A DNA stretch of 64,000 nt from Dactylosporangium vinaceum (GCF_019904175.1 NZ_CP061913.1:10230001-10294000), one strand, 5' to 3'. Counted from the stretch's first letter, positions 41,542 through 50,873 are shown. The notes: generated from the sequence alone by a model not told the origin. A program made the numbers and translations.

Positions 41542-43239
41542 GTGAAGATCAGCTCGGGCCGCCCCGCGGCCCGCCTGACGCTCGTCGGCCTCGCGGTCGC
41601 GGCCCTTGTCGCAGGCGCGGGTGCACTCGTCGTGCACACCACCGTCGCCAGCGCCGCCAGTGCCGGTGTCGAGGACGAGGGCGCGAACTGCGCGGTGCCC
41701 GCCCTGCCCGACGCCGGCTCGCTGCCCACCAGCGCGAAGCTGCCCGACCCCTTCAAGAAGCTCGACGGCTCCCGCATCACCACCAAGTCCGACTGGACCT
41801 GTCAGCGCGAGCTCATCAAGAAGCTTTCGGAAAAGTTCGGCTACGGCGAGAAGCCGGCAAAACCGCAGAGCGTCACCGGTACCGTCAGCCGCACCTCGAT
41901 CACCGTGAACGTCTCGAACGCCGGCAAGAGTTCCAGCTTCTCGGCGAGCGTGGACGCGCCGAGCGGCAACGGGCCGTTCCCCGCGGTCGTCGTGCTCGGC
42001 GGCTTCGGCGCCGACACCGCCGCCATCAAGGCCGCGGGCGCCGCGGTCATCAACTACGACCCCTACGCGGTGGGCAAGGAAGGCACGCCGCGCACCAACA
42101 AGCAGGGCGCGTTCTACAGCATCTACGGCGCCAACAGCCCGACCGGGCTGCTCATGGCCTGGGCGTGGGGCGTCAGCCGGATCATCGACGTGCTCGAGCA
42201 GTCCGGCGGCACGGTCCTGCGCGGCGACGCGACGGGCGTGACCGGCTGCTCCCGCTTCGGCAAGGGCGCGTTCGTGATCGGCGCGTTCGACCAGCGCATC
42301 CAGCTGACCATGCCGATCGAGTCCGGCAGCGGCGGCGTGCCCATCTTCCGCGGCATCCCGGGCGAGGGCGCGCAGAGCCTCAGCAGCGCATACGGCGAGC
42401 AGCCGTGGCTCGGCGACGCGTTCGGCTCGTTCACGGGCAGCCCGGCCCGGCTCCCGGTGGACACCCACGAGATGGTGGCCATGGTCGCCCCGCGCGGCCT
42501 GTTCATCATGGACAACCCGCACATCGTCAACCTCGGGCCGAAGTCGGCGAGCGTGGCCGCGCTCGGCGGGGCGGAGGTGTACAGGGCGCTCGGCGCCGGC
42601 GACAACATCACCTACTGGTCGGACATCCAGAACGGCACGCACTGCGCCAACCGGCCCGAGTGGAGCGCGCCGCTGCAGCAGAACATCCAGAAGTACCTGA
42701 CCAAGACCGGGAACTCGCCCGGCTCCTTCCACATCTCCAGCAAGGCGGCGGGCAACCTGGCCGAGTGGCGCGACTGGACGACGCCGACCCTGAGCGGCAG
42801 CACGTCGAGCCCGTCGACATCGATCTCCCCGTCGACATCTCCGTCGACATCGACCAGCGCGTCGACATCTCCGTCGACATCGACAAGCCCGTCGACATCC
42901 CCGTCGACATCGACGAGTCCTTCGCGATCGCCGTCGACATCGACGAGCGGCGGCTGCACCGCAACCGCCTCCGTCAACCAGTGGACGGGCGGGTTCGTGG
43001 CCACGATCCGGGTCACGGCGGGCGCGTCGGGCATCAGTGGCTGGACCGTCGTGGGCGCGCTGCCGTCCGGCGCGACGATCACGAGTGCGTGGAACGCCAA
43101 CCGCAGTGGCGACAGCGGGGCGGTGCAGTTCACGAACGTGCAGTACAACGGCGCGGTCCCGGCCGGGCAATACACCGAGTTCGGGTTCCAGGGCACCGGG
43201 ACGGGCACCGGCCTGACCACGGGCTGCACCGCGCGCTGA
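41542..43239 (+). CDS. Secreted glucuronoyl esterase (CE15) with CBM2
   Basis: This 565-residue exported enzyme has a Tat-like or Sec signal (RLTLVGLAVAALVAGAGALVV), a CE15 alpha/beta-hydrolase domain (about 45-415) with the nucleophile elbow GCSRFGKGAF, PIESGSGG and NGTHCANRPEW containing the catalytic His. A PST-repeat linker and a C-terminal CBM2 (GGCTATASVNQWTGGFVATI to CTAR) follow. CE15 enzymes cleave ester links between lignin and glucuronoxylan. The GTG start has GGAAGGAG seven bases upstream. It fits the cluster's plant-polymer theme. Confidence 0.92.
   Translation: MKISSGRPAARLTLVGLAVAALVAGAGALVVHTTVASAASAGVEDEGANCAVPALPDAGSLPTSAKLPDPFKKLDGSRITTKSDWTCQRELIKKLSEKFGYGEKPAKPQSVTGTVSRTSITVNVSNAGKSSSFSASVDAPSGNGPFPAVVVLGGFGADTAAIKAAGAAVINYDPYAVGKEGTPRTNKQGAFYSIYGANSPTGLLMAWAWGVSRIIDVLEQSGGTVLRGDATGVTGCSRFGKGAFVIGAFDQRIQLTMPIESGSGGVPIFRGIPGEGAQSLSSAYGEQPWLGDAFGSFTGSPARLPVDTHEMVAMVAPRGLFIMDNPHIVNLGPKSASVAALGGAEVYRALGAGDNITYWSDIQNGTHCANRPEWSAPLQQNIQKYLTKTGNSPGSFHISSKAAGNLAEWRDWTTPTLSGSTSSPSTSISPSTSPSTSTSASTSPSTSTSPSTSPSTSTSPSRSPSTSTSGGCTATASVNQWTGGFVATIRVTAGASGISGWTVVGALPSGATITSAWNANRSGDSGAVQFTNVQYNGAVPAGQYTEFGFQGTGTGTGLTTGCTAR
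42808..42950 (+). repeat. GTCGACATC tandem repeat in CE15 linker
   Basis: Repeated CCGTCGACATC/TCGACATCG units encode the Ser/Thr/Pro linker between catalytic and CBM2 domains. The DNA repeat is tighter than the protein requires. Confidence 0.75.
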
Positions 43240-43245
43240 CGCGGC

Positions 43246-43278
43246 ACGGGCGGGCCGGGACGCACCCGGCCCGCCCGT
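43246..43278. terminator. Bidirectional hairpin terminator
   Basis: A perfect 14-bp stem (ACGGGCGGGCCGGG / CCCGGCCCGCCCGT) with a 5-nt loop lies between convergent CE15 and Ig-like protein genes. Confidence 0.85.
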
Positions 43279-43283
43279 CGCGC

Positions 43284-45086
43284 TCAGTTCACCGTGACCG
43301 AGAAGCTGTGGTACGTGGAGATGGTGCCGTCGGCGTAGCGGACTGCGACGTAGAAGTACGTCGAGCCCGACTCCGCCGGCGTCCAGTGGATGCGGGCCCG
43401 GCCGTCGGCGTCGACCGGGACGAGCACGTGGGTGCTGTCCTGGCTGGTGGAGTACTCCACGCTCTGGGCACCGTGGACGTTGAACGGCGAGACCGTGAAG
43501 ACGCCCTCCTGGCCCACGCCGCCGCCGCTGCCCTCGATCGGGTAGACGCCGTCGGACTCGACGCTCGGCTCGTCGACGACGAAGAAGTACGACGTCACCG
43601 TGTAGTACTCGGTGCCGCTGTCGTCGAGGCCGGTCCAGGTGAGCTCGTGCTCGCCCATCCGCAGCGCCGGCAGCGGGGCGTCGACGATGCCGTCGGCGCC
43701 GAAGGTGGCGGTGCGGACCTCACCGCCGTCGGCCGAGTAGCGCACCCGGGTCAGCCCGCTGCCCACCTGGCTGGTGAAGTGCATCGTGACGATGACGCCG
43801 GACGAGGCCGGGTCGGGCACCTGGGCGATCGACCACGCCGAGACCGAGACGTCCCGGACGTTCATCTGGTACTGCTTCTGGGCCGAGTTGCCGGCGCGGT
43901 CGTAGGCGGTCACGGTGAGCGTCTGGGGGCCGACGCCGAACGGGCGGTACTTGAACGTGGCCGTGCCGTCGGGGTTCGCGGCGACGTAGGTCCCCCCGAA
44001 CCGGCCGCCGTAGCGGTAGCCGACGACGTCGGTCGAGCCGTTCGGACCGACCACGAACGTGCCCTCGACCGCCGGGCCGCCGGTCGGGGCCGGCGGGTTC
44101 TCCGGGAACTCCACCGAGGACACCGTAGGAACGTTCGGCGCCGTGCGGTCGATGACGAACGCGCAGTCGGCGCTCCACGGCGAGTAGGCCCGCCCGTCGT
44201 ACGTGCGGGCGTGCCACGCGTAGGCGCCCTCGGCCAGCGTGCGACCGGGGATGCTGCCGAAGCCGAAGACGCCGTCACCACCGCTGCCCTGGAACGTCGT
44301 CACCGCCGTCCGGTGCGCGGGGTCCGCCGCCGGCCAGTACTCGATCTCGGATTTGAGCCCGTCGCTCGGGTTGGTGTCCGGGTCGCTCTGGTCGGCGTAC
44401 ACGGTGAAGTCGGAGGCCGAGTAGTGCGTCCCGGCGCTGCAGAGCGCGCTGTCGTAGCGCGTCTTCACCGGCTTGTCCGGCGGCTTGTTGGTGAGCTCGA
44501 TCTGCAGGTGGAAGTCGTTCTGCCCGAGCCACTGCCCGGACGTCGGCCGGCTCTCGTCGACGTCCGGCACCGCCACCTCGACCCAGAGCCGGCTCGACTT
44601 GACCGCGAGGGCCTTGTCCAGCCCGGCGGTCAGGTCGAAGGTGACCCGCTGGAGGCAGCCGGAGCCCTCGAACACCGGCCTCACCGCCGAGCCGGCCGCC
44701 TTCGGGGGCTTCTGCCAGGTGTTGTTCGCGGCGAACTCGTTCGTCGGCTGCGCGTAGAGCGACTTCGGCTTGGTGCAGTCGCTCGATCGGTCGCTCAGCA
44801 CCAGGTGGGACGAGCTGAGCCGGGCGCGCTGGACGCCGTTGACGTCGAAGCCGAAGTACACCCGCGTCTTGTGCACCTTCTGGTCGATGAGCGTGTTCGT
44901 GCCGACCGGCAGGTCACCCGTCGGATAGAACGTGGTCGTCTTCGGCTGGGTCGCGTCGGTGTACGCGATGAACGCCGGCGTGAGGTTGTAATGCGGCTCG
45001 GCGGCGTCGGCCGGGCTGCTCACCACGACCGATGCGGCGGCCGTGAGCGTCGTGGTGAGCAACGCCGCCCGCAGGATTCTGCGCAC
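43284..45086 (-). CDS. Large secreted protein with Ig/FnIII-like repeats
   Basis: This 600-residue exported protein has a signal peptide ending ADAAE and an N-terminal beta-rich domain with the RLSSSHLVLSDRSSDC region and paired Cys (about 30-215). FnIII-like (YAWHARTYDGRAYSPWSADC) and Ig-like modules follow to the C-terminus. No catalytic motif, sortase signal or membrane anchor is visible, so it is probably released or wall-associated. It is convergent with the CE15 gene. No named family is recognised. Confidence 0.75.
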   Translation of the reverse strand: MRRILRAALLTTTLTAAASVVVSSPADAAEPHYNLTPAFIAYTDATQPKTTTFYPTGDLPVGTNTLIDQKVHKTRVYFGFDVNGVQRARLSSSHLVLSDRSSDCTKPKSLYAQPTNEFAANNTWQKPPKAAGSAVRPVFEGSGCLQRVTFDLTAGLDKALAVKSSRLWVEVAVPDVDESRPTSGQWLGQNDFHLQIELTNKPPDKPVKTRYDSALCSAGTHYSASDFTVYADQSDPDTNPSDGLKSEIEYWPAADPAHRTAVTTFQGSGGDGVFGFGSIPGRTLAEGAYAWHARTYDGRAYSPWSADCAFVIDRTAPNVPTVSSVEFPENPPAPTGGPAVEGTFVVGPNGSTDVVGYRYGGRFGGTYVAANPDGTATFKYRPFGVGPQTLTVTAYDRAGNSAQKQYQMNVRDVSVSAWSIAQVPDPASSGVIVTMHFTSQVGSGLTRVRYSADGGEVRTATFGADGIVDAPLPALRMGEHELTWTGLDDSGTEYYTVTSYFFVVDEPSVESDGVYPIEGSGGGVGQEGVFTVSPFNVHGAQSVEYSTSQDSTHVLVPVDADGRARIHWTPAESGSTYFYVAVRYADGTISTYHSFSVTVN

Positions 45087-45265
45087 GGGACATCCCTTCC
45101 ATAGTGGAGGGTGAGGATGAAACGGCTGCGAGCGTAAGCGATGGCCGCCAGGCGGCGCTGACCCGTTTTTCGATCAGTTTTCAAGAAGCAGAGCCGGCGG
45201 GGGTACTTCTAGCATGGGAAACGTCCCGATCCTGCTCGGTTTCGCCAGTTAGGGGATTTTCCGTC

Positions 45266-45736
45266 ATGCCAGCGAAAAAGCGCACCGCCACCACCTCCGC
45301 GGGCTCGTCCTCGGCCTTCAACGCCGAAGAGCGCGCGGCGATGAAAGAGCACGCCGCCGAGGTCCGCGCCTCCGCCCGGCGCGGCTCGAAGGCCGACAAG
45401 GCGGCCGAGGACCTGCAGGCGATGATGGACAAAATCGCCGAGATGGAGCCCGCCGACCGCGACATGGCCGGACGCATCCACACCCTCATCATGGAGACCG
45501 CCCCGGATTTGATCCCGAAGCTGTGGTACGGCATGCCCGCCTACTACAAGGGCCCGAAGTCCATCTGCTTCTTCCAGCCGGCCACCAAGTTCAAGACGCG
45601 CTATGCGACGCTCGGCTTCAACCACGACGCCGCCCTTGACGACGGCGACCTCTGGCCCGTCGCGTACGCCGTGAACGCCCTCACGCCGGCCGTCGAGTCG
45701 CGCATCGCCACGCTCATCAAGCAGGCGGTGAGCTGA
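45266..45736 (+). CDS. DUF1801/YdhG-like protein
   Basis: This 156-residue cytoplasmic protein has an Ala/Arg/Lys-rich helical N-terminus and a C-terminal DUF1801 domain (APDLIPKLWYGMPAYYKGPKS, CFFQPATKFKTRYATLGFN, ALDDGDLWPVAYAV). DUF1801 proteins are small, of unknown biochemical role, with some iron-related (frataxin-like) proposals. The ATG at 45266 is chosen because the Lys-rich start is typical; the ribosome binding site is weak. Confidence 0.8.
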   Translation: MPAKKRTATTSAGSSSAFNAEERAAMKEHAAEVRASARRGSKADKAAEDLQAMMDKIAEMEPADRDMAGRIHTLIMETAPDLIPKLWYGMPAYYKGPKSICFFQPATKFKTRYATLGFNHDAALDDGDLWPVAYAVNALTPAVESRIATLIKQAVS

Positions 45737-45779
45737 GCGACCCGGGGTCGCTCGACGCCCGGACTCGTACGATGGACGG

Positions 45780-46919
45780 GTGCGATCCGGGGAGCTCGTG
45801 CGCGTTGCCGGGGCCGTGGTGGACGTGGCCGTCCCGGCTGGACAGGTCGCGCCGGGCCGGCGTGGCGCCGTGGGGGCCGGTGTGGTCGGGGCCCGCGTGA
45901 CTGGGCCCTTGGCCGGTGTCGCCGGGGCCCGGGCGGCTGGGGTCGGGAGCGCTGGAGTCGGGAGCGCTGGAGTCGGTATGCCCGGGGTCAGCATGGCCGG
46001 GTTTCGCAGCCGAGGGGTCGCGGCGATCGACATGCAGGTGATTCCGTATCCGGCGGTCACGCTGTTCATCGACTTCGGTGCCGCGCTGCTCGTCGATGAC
46101 GGGCGGGGTGAGCGGCGGCACGGGGGCGGGGTTGTGCTCGGGATGGAGCCCGGGCGGATTCGTGGCTGCGGGCGGGATATCGAGGTGCTGCAGGTGCGGC
46201 TCTCGCCGGCCACCGCGCGCGCGGTGCTCGGCGGCCTGGGTGGCGGTGGGGCGGAGGCCCGGCGCGCGGACTGGGCAGGAGGCGTTGCCAGGGCCGGGCG
46301 CTTGGACTGGGCAGGAGGTGTTGCCGGGGCCGGGCGTGCGGACTGGGCAGGTGTTGCCGGGGCCGGGCGTGCGGACCGGGCGGAAGGCGGTGCCAGGGCC
46401 GGGGCGGCGGCTGGTGTGGAAGGCAGCGTGGGGGTCGTCGCGTTGGAGGAGTTCTGGGGGCGGGACGCGGGGCGGGTGCGGGAGCGGTTGCGGGCGGCCG
46501 GGTCGTGGGAGGAGCGGTTCGCGGTCATGGAGGCGGTGCTGGCCGGGCGGTACGAGGCGGCGCGCTCGCTGGACCCTGAGGTCTCCTACGTCTGGGAGCG
46601 GATGGTGGCGAGCGGTGGGCAGGTGCGGGTCGACGGGCTGGCCGACGCGGTGGGGTGGAGCCGGAAGCGGTTGTGGTCGCGGTTCCGGGCTCAGGTCGGC
46701 CTGACCCCGAAGCGGGCGGCCACACTCATCCGGTTCGACAACGTGGCGCACCGCCTGGCCGCCGGGGAGGCTCCGGCCCGGGTCGCGGCCGACCACGGGT
46801 TCACCGACCAGTCCCACCTCTGCCGGGACGTCATGGCGTTCACCGGCCTGACACCCACAGCCCTGGCGACCGCACCCTGGCTCGCCGTCGACGACGTCGC
46901 CTGGCCCGCCGCCGGCTGA
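45780..46919 (+). CDS. AraC-family regulator with in-frame repeats
   Basis: This 379-residue regulator has a C-terminal AraC DNA-binding domain (about 275-370: VRVDGLADAVGWSRKRLWSRF, QVGLTPKRAATLIRF, FTDQSHLCRDVMAFTGLTP). The N-terminal effector part (VIPYPAVTLFIDFG, VVLGMEPGRIRGCGRDIEVLQVRL) is typical of regulators that act beside esterases. Two low-complexity expansions interrupt it: Val/Gly/Ala-rich units at about 35-75 and WAGGVAGAGRAD-type units at about 160-210. The adjacent alpha/beta hydrolase is the likely target. Confidence 0.88.
   Translation: MRSGELVRVAGAVVDVAVPAGQVAPGRRGAVGAGVVGARVTGPLAGVAGARAAGVGSAGVGSAGVGMPGVSMAGFRSRGVAAIDMQVIPYPAVTLFIDFGAALLVDDGRGERRHGGGVVLGMEPGRIRGCGRDIEVLQVRLSPATARAVLGGLGGGGAEARRADWAGGVARAGRLDWAGGVAGAGRADWAGVAGAGRADRAEGGARAGAAAGVEGSVGVVALEEFWGRDAGRVRERLRAAGSWEERFAVMEAVLAGRYEAARSLDPEVSYVWERMVASGGQVRVDGLADAVGWSRKRLWSRFRAQVGLTPKRAATLIRFDNVAHRLAAGEAPARVAADHGFTDQSHLCRDVMAFTGLTPTALATAPWLAVDDVAWPAAG
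46256..46415 (+). repeat. About 36-39-bp in-frame repeats in AraC gene
   Basis: Three to four units built on GGACTGGGCAGGAGGYGTTG and CCGGGGCCGGGCGTGCGGAC occur inside the coding frame, adding about 50 residues between effector and DNA-binding domains. Confidence 0.75.
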
Positions 46920-46989
46920 GGCTCGGCGCCTGCATCGGGGCGGAACTTTTTTGCAAGACGGTGGGTGGCGGACGGTCGATGCTGGCGGC

Positions 46990-47952
46990 ATGAAGCTTGG
47001 CCGCGCTCCGCTGGGTACCCGCATCCTCCGGGACGGTCACGACTGGGAGGTCATGAGCAATGAGCAGGTGATCGCGGCCCGGGATAGGGCCAACCGGGTG
47101 GCGGCGTCACGGGCCGGGCGGGTCGTCACCGGGTTTCCGGATCGGCGGGCCCGCGTGGAGACTGTCGCGATCGAGCTCCCCGGGCGGCGGCTGTCGCTGC
47201 GGGTGCACCGGCCGAAGCGGGCCGCGCCGAAGGGGACGGGGCTGCCGCTTGTCGTCTCGTTCCACGGGGGCGGCTTCATCGGCGGGACGGCCGCGCAGAA
47301 CGACTGGCTCAACAGTCACCTGGCCGCGCGCCTGCCCGCGGTGGTCGTTTCGGTGGAGTACCGGCTCGCACCGGTACACCCGCTGCCTCTGCCTGTGGAT
47401 GACGGCTTCGACACGCTCACCCGGATCGTCGGCTCGGCGGCCGAATGGGGCGTCGACACGGGGGCCGTCGCGGTCGTGGGCGAGAGCGCCGGCGGCATGA
47501 TCGCGGCGCTCGTCGCGCTGCGGGCCCGGGCGGACGGTCCGTCGCTGCGCGCGCAGGTGTTGAACTATCCGGCCACGGACTGGAGCGAGACGTGGGGCGA
47601 CTACGCGTCGGTCGCGGAGCACGCCGACAGCCCGACGCTTTCGCTGTCCCGGCTGCGCGTGTCGCGGAGGCTGAGCCTGCCGCCGGCGCTGGACCCGCGT
47701 ACGGTGTCGCCGCTGCTGTTCGCCGACCTCGGGGGGCTGCCGCCGACGCTCATCGTCACGGCCGAGCTGGACCCGGTGGCCGACCACGGCGCGCGGTACG
47801 CCGAGCGGCTGCGGCAGGCCGGCACCGCGGCCCGGCTCTCCTGCTATCCGAGGGCCACGCACGCGTTCCTGAGCACACCCGGCCTGGTCCCGGCCGCCCG
47901 ACCCGCGCGCCGTGAAATCTTGACCTTCCTGCGCGACCAGCTCTGCGGTTGA
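46990..47952 (+). CDS. Alpha/beta-hydrolase fold-3 esterase (HSL family)
   Basis: This 320-residue esterase has the oxyanion-hole HGGGF, the nucleophile elbow GESAGGM, a late Asp (ELDPVADHG) and His (ATHAFLS), the full set for hormone-sensitive-lipase-type carboxylesterases. It should hydrolyse small acyl esters in the cytoplasm. The ATG at 46990 lies 70 bp after the AraC stop; no clear ribosome binding site is seen, so a leaderless transcript under AraC control is likely. Confidence 0.92.
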   Translation: MKLGRAPLGTRILRDGHDWEVMSNEQVIAARDRANRVAASRAGRVVTGFPDRRARVETVAIELPGRRLSLRVHRPKRAAPKGTGLPLVVSFHGGGFIGGTAAQNDWLNSHLAARLPAVVVSVEYRLAPVHPLPLPVDDGFDTLTRIVGSAAEWGVDTGAVAVVGESAGGMIAALVALRARADGPSLRAQVLNYPATDWSETWGDYASVAEHADSPTLSLSRLRVSRRLSLPPALDPRTVSPLLFADLGGLPPTLIVTAELDPVADHGARYAERLRQAGTAARLSCYPRATHAFLSTPGLVPAARPARREILTFLRDQLCG

Positions 47953-47962
47953 TGTATTGACA

Positions 47963-47978
47963 TGGAACGAAGTTTCAC
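47963..47978. promoter_or_regulatory. Candidate LacI-type operator O1
   Basis: TGGAACGaagTTTCAC lies directly after a TTGACA hexamer (47957-47962), about 50 bp upstream of the secreted propeller protein. Its halves match those of O2 at 48038. Confidence 0.45.
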
Positions 47979-48025
47979 GTGGGGTGGAGGCATCGCGTTT
48001 CCCCTTGAGTGTTTGGAGAACCCGA

Positions 48026-49987
48026 GTGCTCCCACGTGTGAAACGTTCCATCGCGCTGGGTGTTGCCGGACTGGCCGCGCTCGCGCTCGTGCCGCTCGGC
48101 AGCTCGCCGGCGGCCGGTGGGCCACTGCCCGATCCGGCCGTGGCCGTCGACGGCAATCTGCTGGCCAACCCCTCGTTCGACGTCGGCGATCAGGCGCTGC
48201 ACCCGGTCGGCTGGACGATGACGAAGAGCGGGGCCAACGACGCGATACTCATCAGCACCGAGGCCAACCGCCACGGGGGCTGGGAGGCGCTGCGGGTCAC
48301 CGACGCCACGCAGGCCGACAACATCTACGTCAGGCACTACGTCAGCGCGTACGGCGGGGTGAGCTACACCGCGAAAGCCTGGTTCAAGGGGGCCTCCGGC
48401 ACCGAGGCGTCCCTCTATCTGGAGTTCTACGACGCCGCCAATGCGCGGATCGGGGTCAGCCAGACCACCCCGGCCTTCAGTACCTCCTGGCAGCAGGCCA
48501 CGGTGACGCTCACCGCCCCGGTCGGGACCGTGCACGCGGCGGTGCTCATCTACAGCGGTACCAGCGTGCAGGGCGTCACCTATGTCGACGACGCCTCCCT
48601 GGTCGCCGCCGCGCCGGCCTACTCGGCGGCGCTCGGGACGACGCGCGAACTGTTCACCGACGACTACCGCATCGAGTCGGCGGTCAACGTCGGGCGCAAG
48701 GTGCACCCGGCCGTGAAGCGGGCCACGCCTGTCATCGTCCCGGACCAGCCGTGGGAGAGCAGCGACTACATCTACGGCTCGGTCGTCACCGGCAGCCCGG
48801 GCGCGGCGTACAAGATGTGGTACACGTGCTACAACGCGACACTGGCCTACCTGCTGTGCTACGCCACGAGCACCGACGGCATCACGTGGACCAAGCCCAA
48901 CCTCGGGAAGTACACCTTCGAGGGCTCGACGGCCAACAACATCGTGGGCGACAAGGGCGGCACCGTCATCTACGACGCCGCCGCGACCGACCCGGCGCGG
49001 CGGTACAAGATGCTCACCTACATCGCCGCCGACGCCACGCACGCGACCATGGGCTACTACGCGTTCTTCTCGCCGGACGGCATCACCTGGACGCAGTTCG
49101 GCACCGCCCCGGTCCTGCCCTACGGCGACGTGTCGAACGTGAGCCTGGACGCGGCCGGCAACCGGTTCATCGCCACCACCAAGCAGCGCACCGTCGACAT
49201 CTCCGCGTCGCCGGGCACCAACGACCGGATGGCCTGGGTCTCCACCAGCTCCGACTTCGTCACCTGGAGCGCGCCGCGGATGGCCGTCGAGGGCGACTAC
49301 CGCGACGACGAGGCGGCCCGCGGTGCCGGTGGCCTGGAGTCTCAGGTGTACGGCATGCCGGTCTACCCCTACGAGGGCGTCTACCTGGCCATGCCGTGGA
49401 TGTTCACAATCGTCGACAGCGGCGCGAACAACGCGGGCAGCGGCCCGATCGTGCCCCAGCTCGCCACGTCGCGCGACCAGGACCTGCTGCGCTGGTCGCG
49501 CCCGGCCCGCGACCCGGTCCTCCCCCTCGGCGACCAGGGCGCGTGGGACGACTCGATGATCTTCACGTCGAGCACGCTGCAGACCACCGCGTCCACGGTC
49601 TCGGTGTACTACGGCGGCTTCAACGTCGACCACGGCGGCGGCCCCGGCCAGACGGCGAAGATCGGCCTGGCCACCTGGCGCCGCGACGGGTTCGTCTCCC
49701 TGCGCAACGCGGGCGACGAGCCGGGCACGGTGACCACGAAGCCGGTCTCCTTCACGGGTAGCGCCCTGCACCTCAACACCGCAGTCATGTCCGGTGGCCT
49801 GGTGAAGGTCGAGGTCCTCAACTCCTCCGGCACCGTCGTGGCCACCGCCAACCCCGTCACCGGCGACCAGCTCGACGCCACGGTGACGTGGGCGAGCGGG
49901 GTTTCGCTGTCCAGCCTGGCCGGGCAGCAGGTGCGGTTCCGGTTCACCGTCGACGGCGCCGACCTGTACTCCTACTGGGTCGCCTGA
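48026..49987 (+). CDS. Secreted protein: CBM4/9-like module and five-bladed propeller (GH32/43/68-like)
   Basis: This 653-residue exported protein has a signal peptide (RSIALGVAGLAALALVPLG) and a galactose-binding-like CBM4_9 module (about 40-190; NLLANPSFDVGDQALHPVGW). A beta-propeller glycosidase-like domain (about 210-500) follows with YKMWYTCYN, CYATSTDGITWTKPNLG and SSTLQTTASTVSVYYGGFN, then a C-terminal beta-sandwich. Glycan hydrolysis is likely but catalytic acids cannot be placed with confidence. The GTG at 48026 has GGAG at good spacing and begins the signal peptide. Confidence 0.8.
   Translation: MLPRVKRSIALGVAGLAALALVPLGSSPAAGGPLPDPAVAVDGNLLANPSFDVGDQALHPVGWTMTKSGANDAILISTEANRHGGWEALRVTDATQADNIYVRHYVSAYGGVSYTAKAWFKGASGTEASLYLEFYDAANARIGVSQTTPAFSTSWQQATVTLTAPVGTVHAAVLIYSGTSVQGVTYVDDASLVAAAPAYSAALGTTRELFTDDYRIESAVNVGRKVHPAVKRATPVIVPDQPWESSDYIYGSVVTGSPGAAYKMWYTCYNATLAYLLCYATSTDGITWTKPNLGKYTFEGSTANNIVGDKGGTVIYDAAATDPARRYKMLTYIAADATHATMGYYAFFSPDGITWTQFGTAPVLPYGDVSNVSLDAAGNRFIATTKQRTVDISASPGTNDRMAWVSTSSDFVTWSAPRMAVEGDYRDDEAARGAGGLESQVYGMPVYPYEGVYLAMPWMFTIVDSGANNAGSGPIVPQLATSRDQDLLRWSRPARDPVLPLGDQGAWDDSMIFTSSTLQTTASTVSVYYGGFNVDHGGGPGQTAKIGLATWRRDGFVSLRNAGDEPGTVTTKPVSFTGSALHLNTAVMSGGLVKVEVLNSSGTVVATANPVTGDQLDATVTWASGVSLSSLAGQQVRFRFTVDGADLYSYWVA
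48038..48050. promoter_or_regulatory. Candidate LacI-type operator O2, within gene start
   Basis: GTGAAACGTTCCA is an imperfect palindrome with a central CG, as is usual in LacI-family sites. It lies four codons into the gene, 75 bp from O1 centre to centre. A looped repression complex is possible. Confidence 0.4.
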
Positions 49988-50748
49988 CCGGCCAGGACCT
50001 GCCGCTCGCCGGTTTCGGAGCGTTCGGACCTGCCTCTCGTCGTCGTTCGCGAGGCAGGTCCGCCGCTCTGGCTGCCGGTCCGGTCGCCGCTCTGGCTGCC
50101 GCTTTTCCGGCGCCACCAGTGTCGTGAGGCAAGCGCCGCGAGCCCGGCCCCGGCCGCGTTGAGCAGGACGTCGTCGACGGAGGACACGCGGTCGAGGCGG
50201 CACACGTACTGCGTCACCTCGACAAGCGCCGAGCAGGCCCCCGCCAGCAGCAGCACCCGCGACACCGACGCCAGCCCCGGGAACCGCAGCGGCCCGAAAA
50301 AGCCGAGCGCCGCGAAGACCAGCAGGTTGCCGACGATCCCGGGCCAGCCCATGGTGACGAGGTCGCGGAGTGGCACGAGGCTCACCCGCCCGGGCACGAC
50401 GCCGGCGCCCGGCCCCGGCATGAGGGTCATCCAGAGGAACGGCACGGTCCCGTGCACCATGCCCACCTCGGCCAGCGACAGCCGCCAGGCGCCGGGCACC
50501 CCGAGCGCCCGCCGCAGCCCGGCCAGCGCGCACACGATGAGCCCGCTCACCGGCGCCAGGACAAGCGTCATGAGCACCAGGCCGTTCTCGGTGTCGAAGC
50601 ATCCGTGCCACCGCCCGGCCAGGCAGACCGGGGCGGCCATCAGCGCCATGCGCCGGAAGGCGTACAGGACACCGGCCAGGCCGAGGACCGCGAGGACGAC
50701 GAGGCCGATCCGGCGGATCGATGTCGACGAGGATGCGCTGTGGTTCAC
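49972..50748 (-). CDS. VanZ-family membrane protein
   Basis: This 258-residue protein has about five helices. A VanZ-like region (VNLVPLRDL-type phrase present as VSLVPLRDL, VGNLLVFAALGFFGPL, and ALVEVTQYVCRLDRVSSVDDVLLNAAGAGL) is well conserved. VanZ itself gives low-level teicoplanin resistance; most homologues have no known role. The last 16 bp overlap the convergent propeller gene. The C-terminal tail is Ser/Gly/Arg-rich. Confidence 0.9.
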   Translation of the reverse strand: MNHSASSSTSIRRIGLVVLAVLGLAGVLYAFRRMALMAAPVCLAGRWHGCFDTENGLVLMTLVLAPVSGLIVCALAGLRRALGVPGAWRLSLAEVGMVHGTVPFLWMTLMPGPGAGVVPGRVSLVPLRDLVTMGWPGIVGNLLVFAALGFFGPLRFPGLASVSRVLLLAGACSALVEVTQYVCRLDRVSSVDDVLLNAAGAGLAALASRHWWRRKSGSQSGDRTGSQSGGPASRTTTRGRSERSETGERQVLAGQATQ

Positions 50749-50873
50749 GCTCCCGATTCAACCGGAGGCGATGTTTCGGCAGCGTAAGGATTTTTGCTAA
50801 CGCCCGGTTCACATCGGGATCAGTACGTTGCGGAGGGTCTGCGGTGGAGGGAGGCGGTGTCTACGATCGGCGG

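Noticed and set aside
41454..45104. A 1216-codon open frame on the plus strand
   Set aside because: It runs through the CE15 gene in the wrong frame, across the terminator, and antisense through the Ig-like protein. The composition is artefactual.
47975..50812. A 945-codon open frame on the minus strand
   Set aside because: It spans the propeller gene antisense and is Arg/Gly/His-rich with no domains. Such frames are routine shadows in GC-rich DNA.
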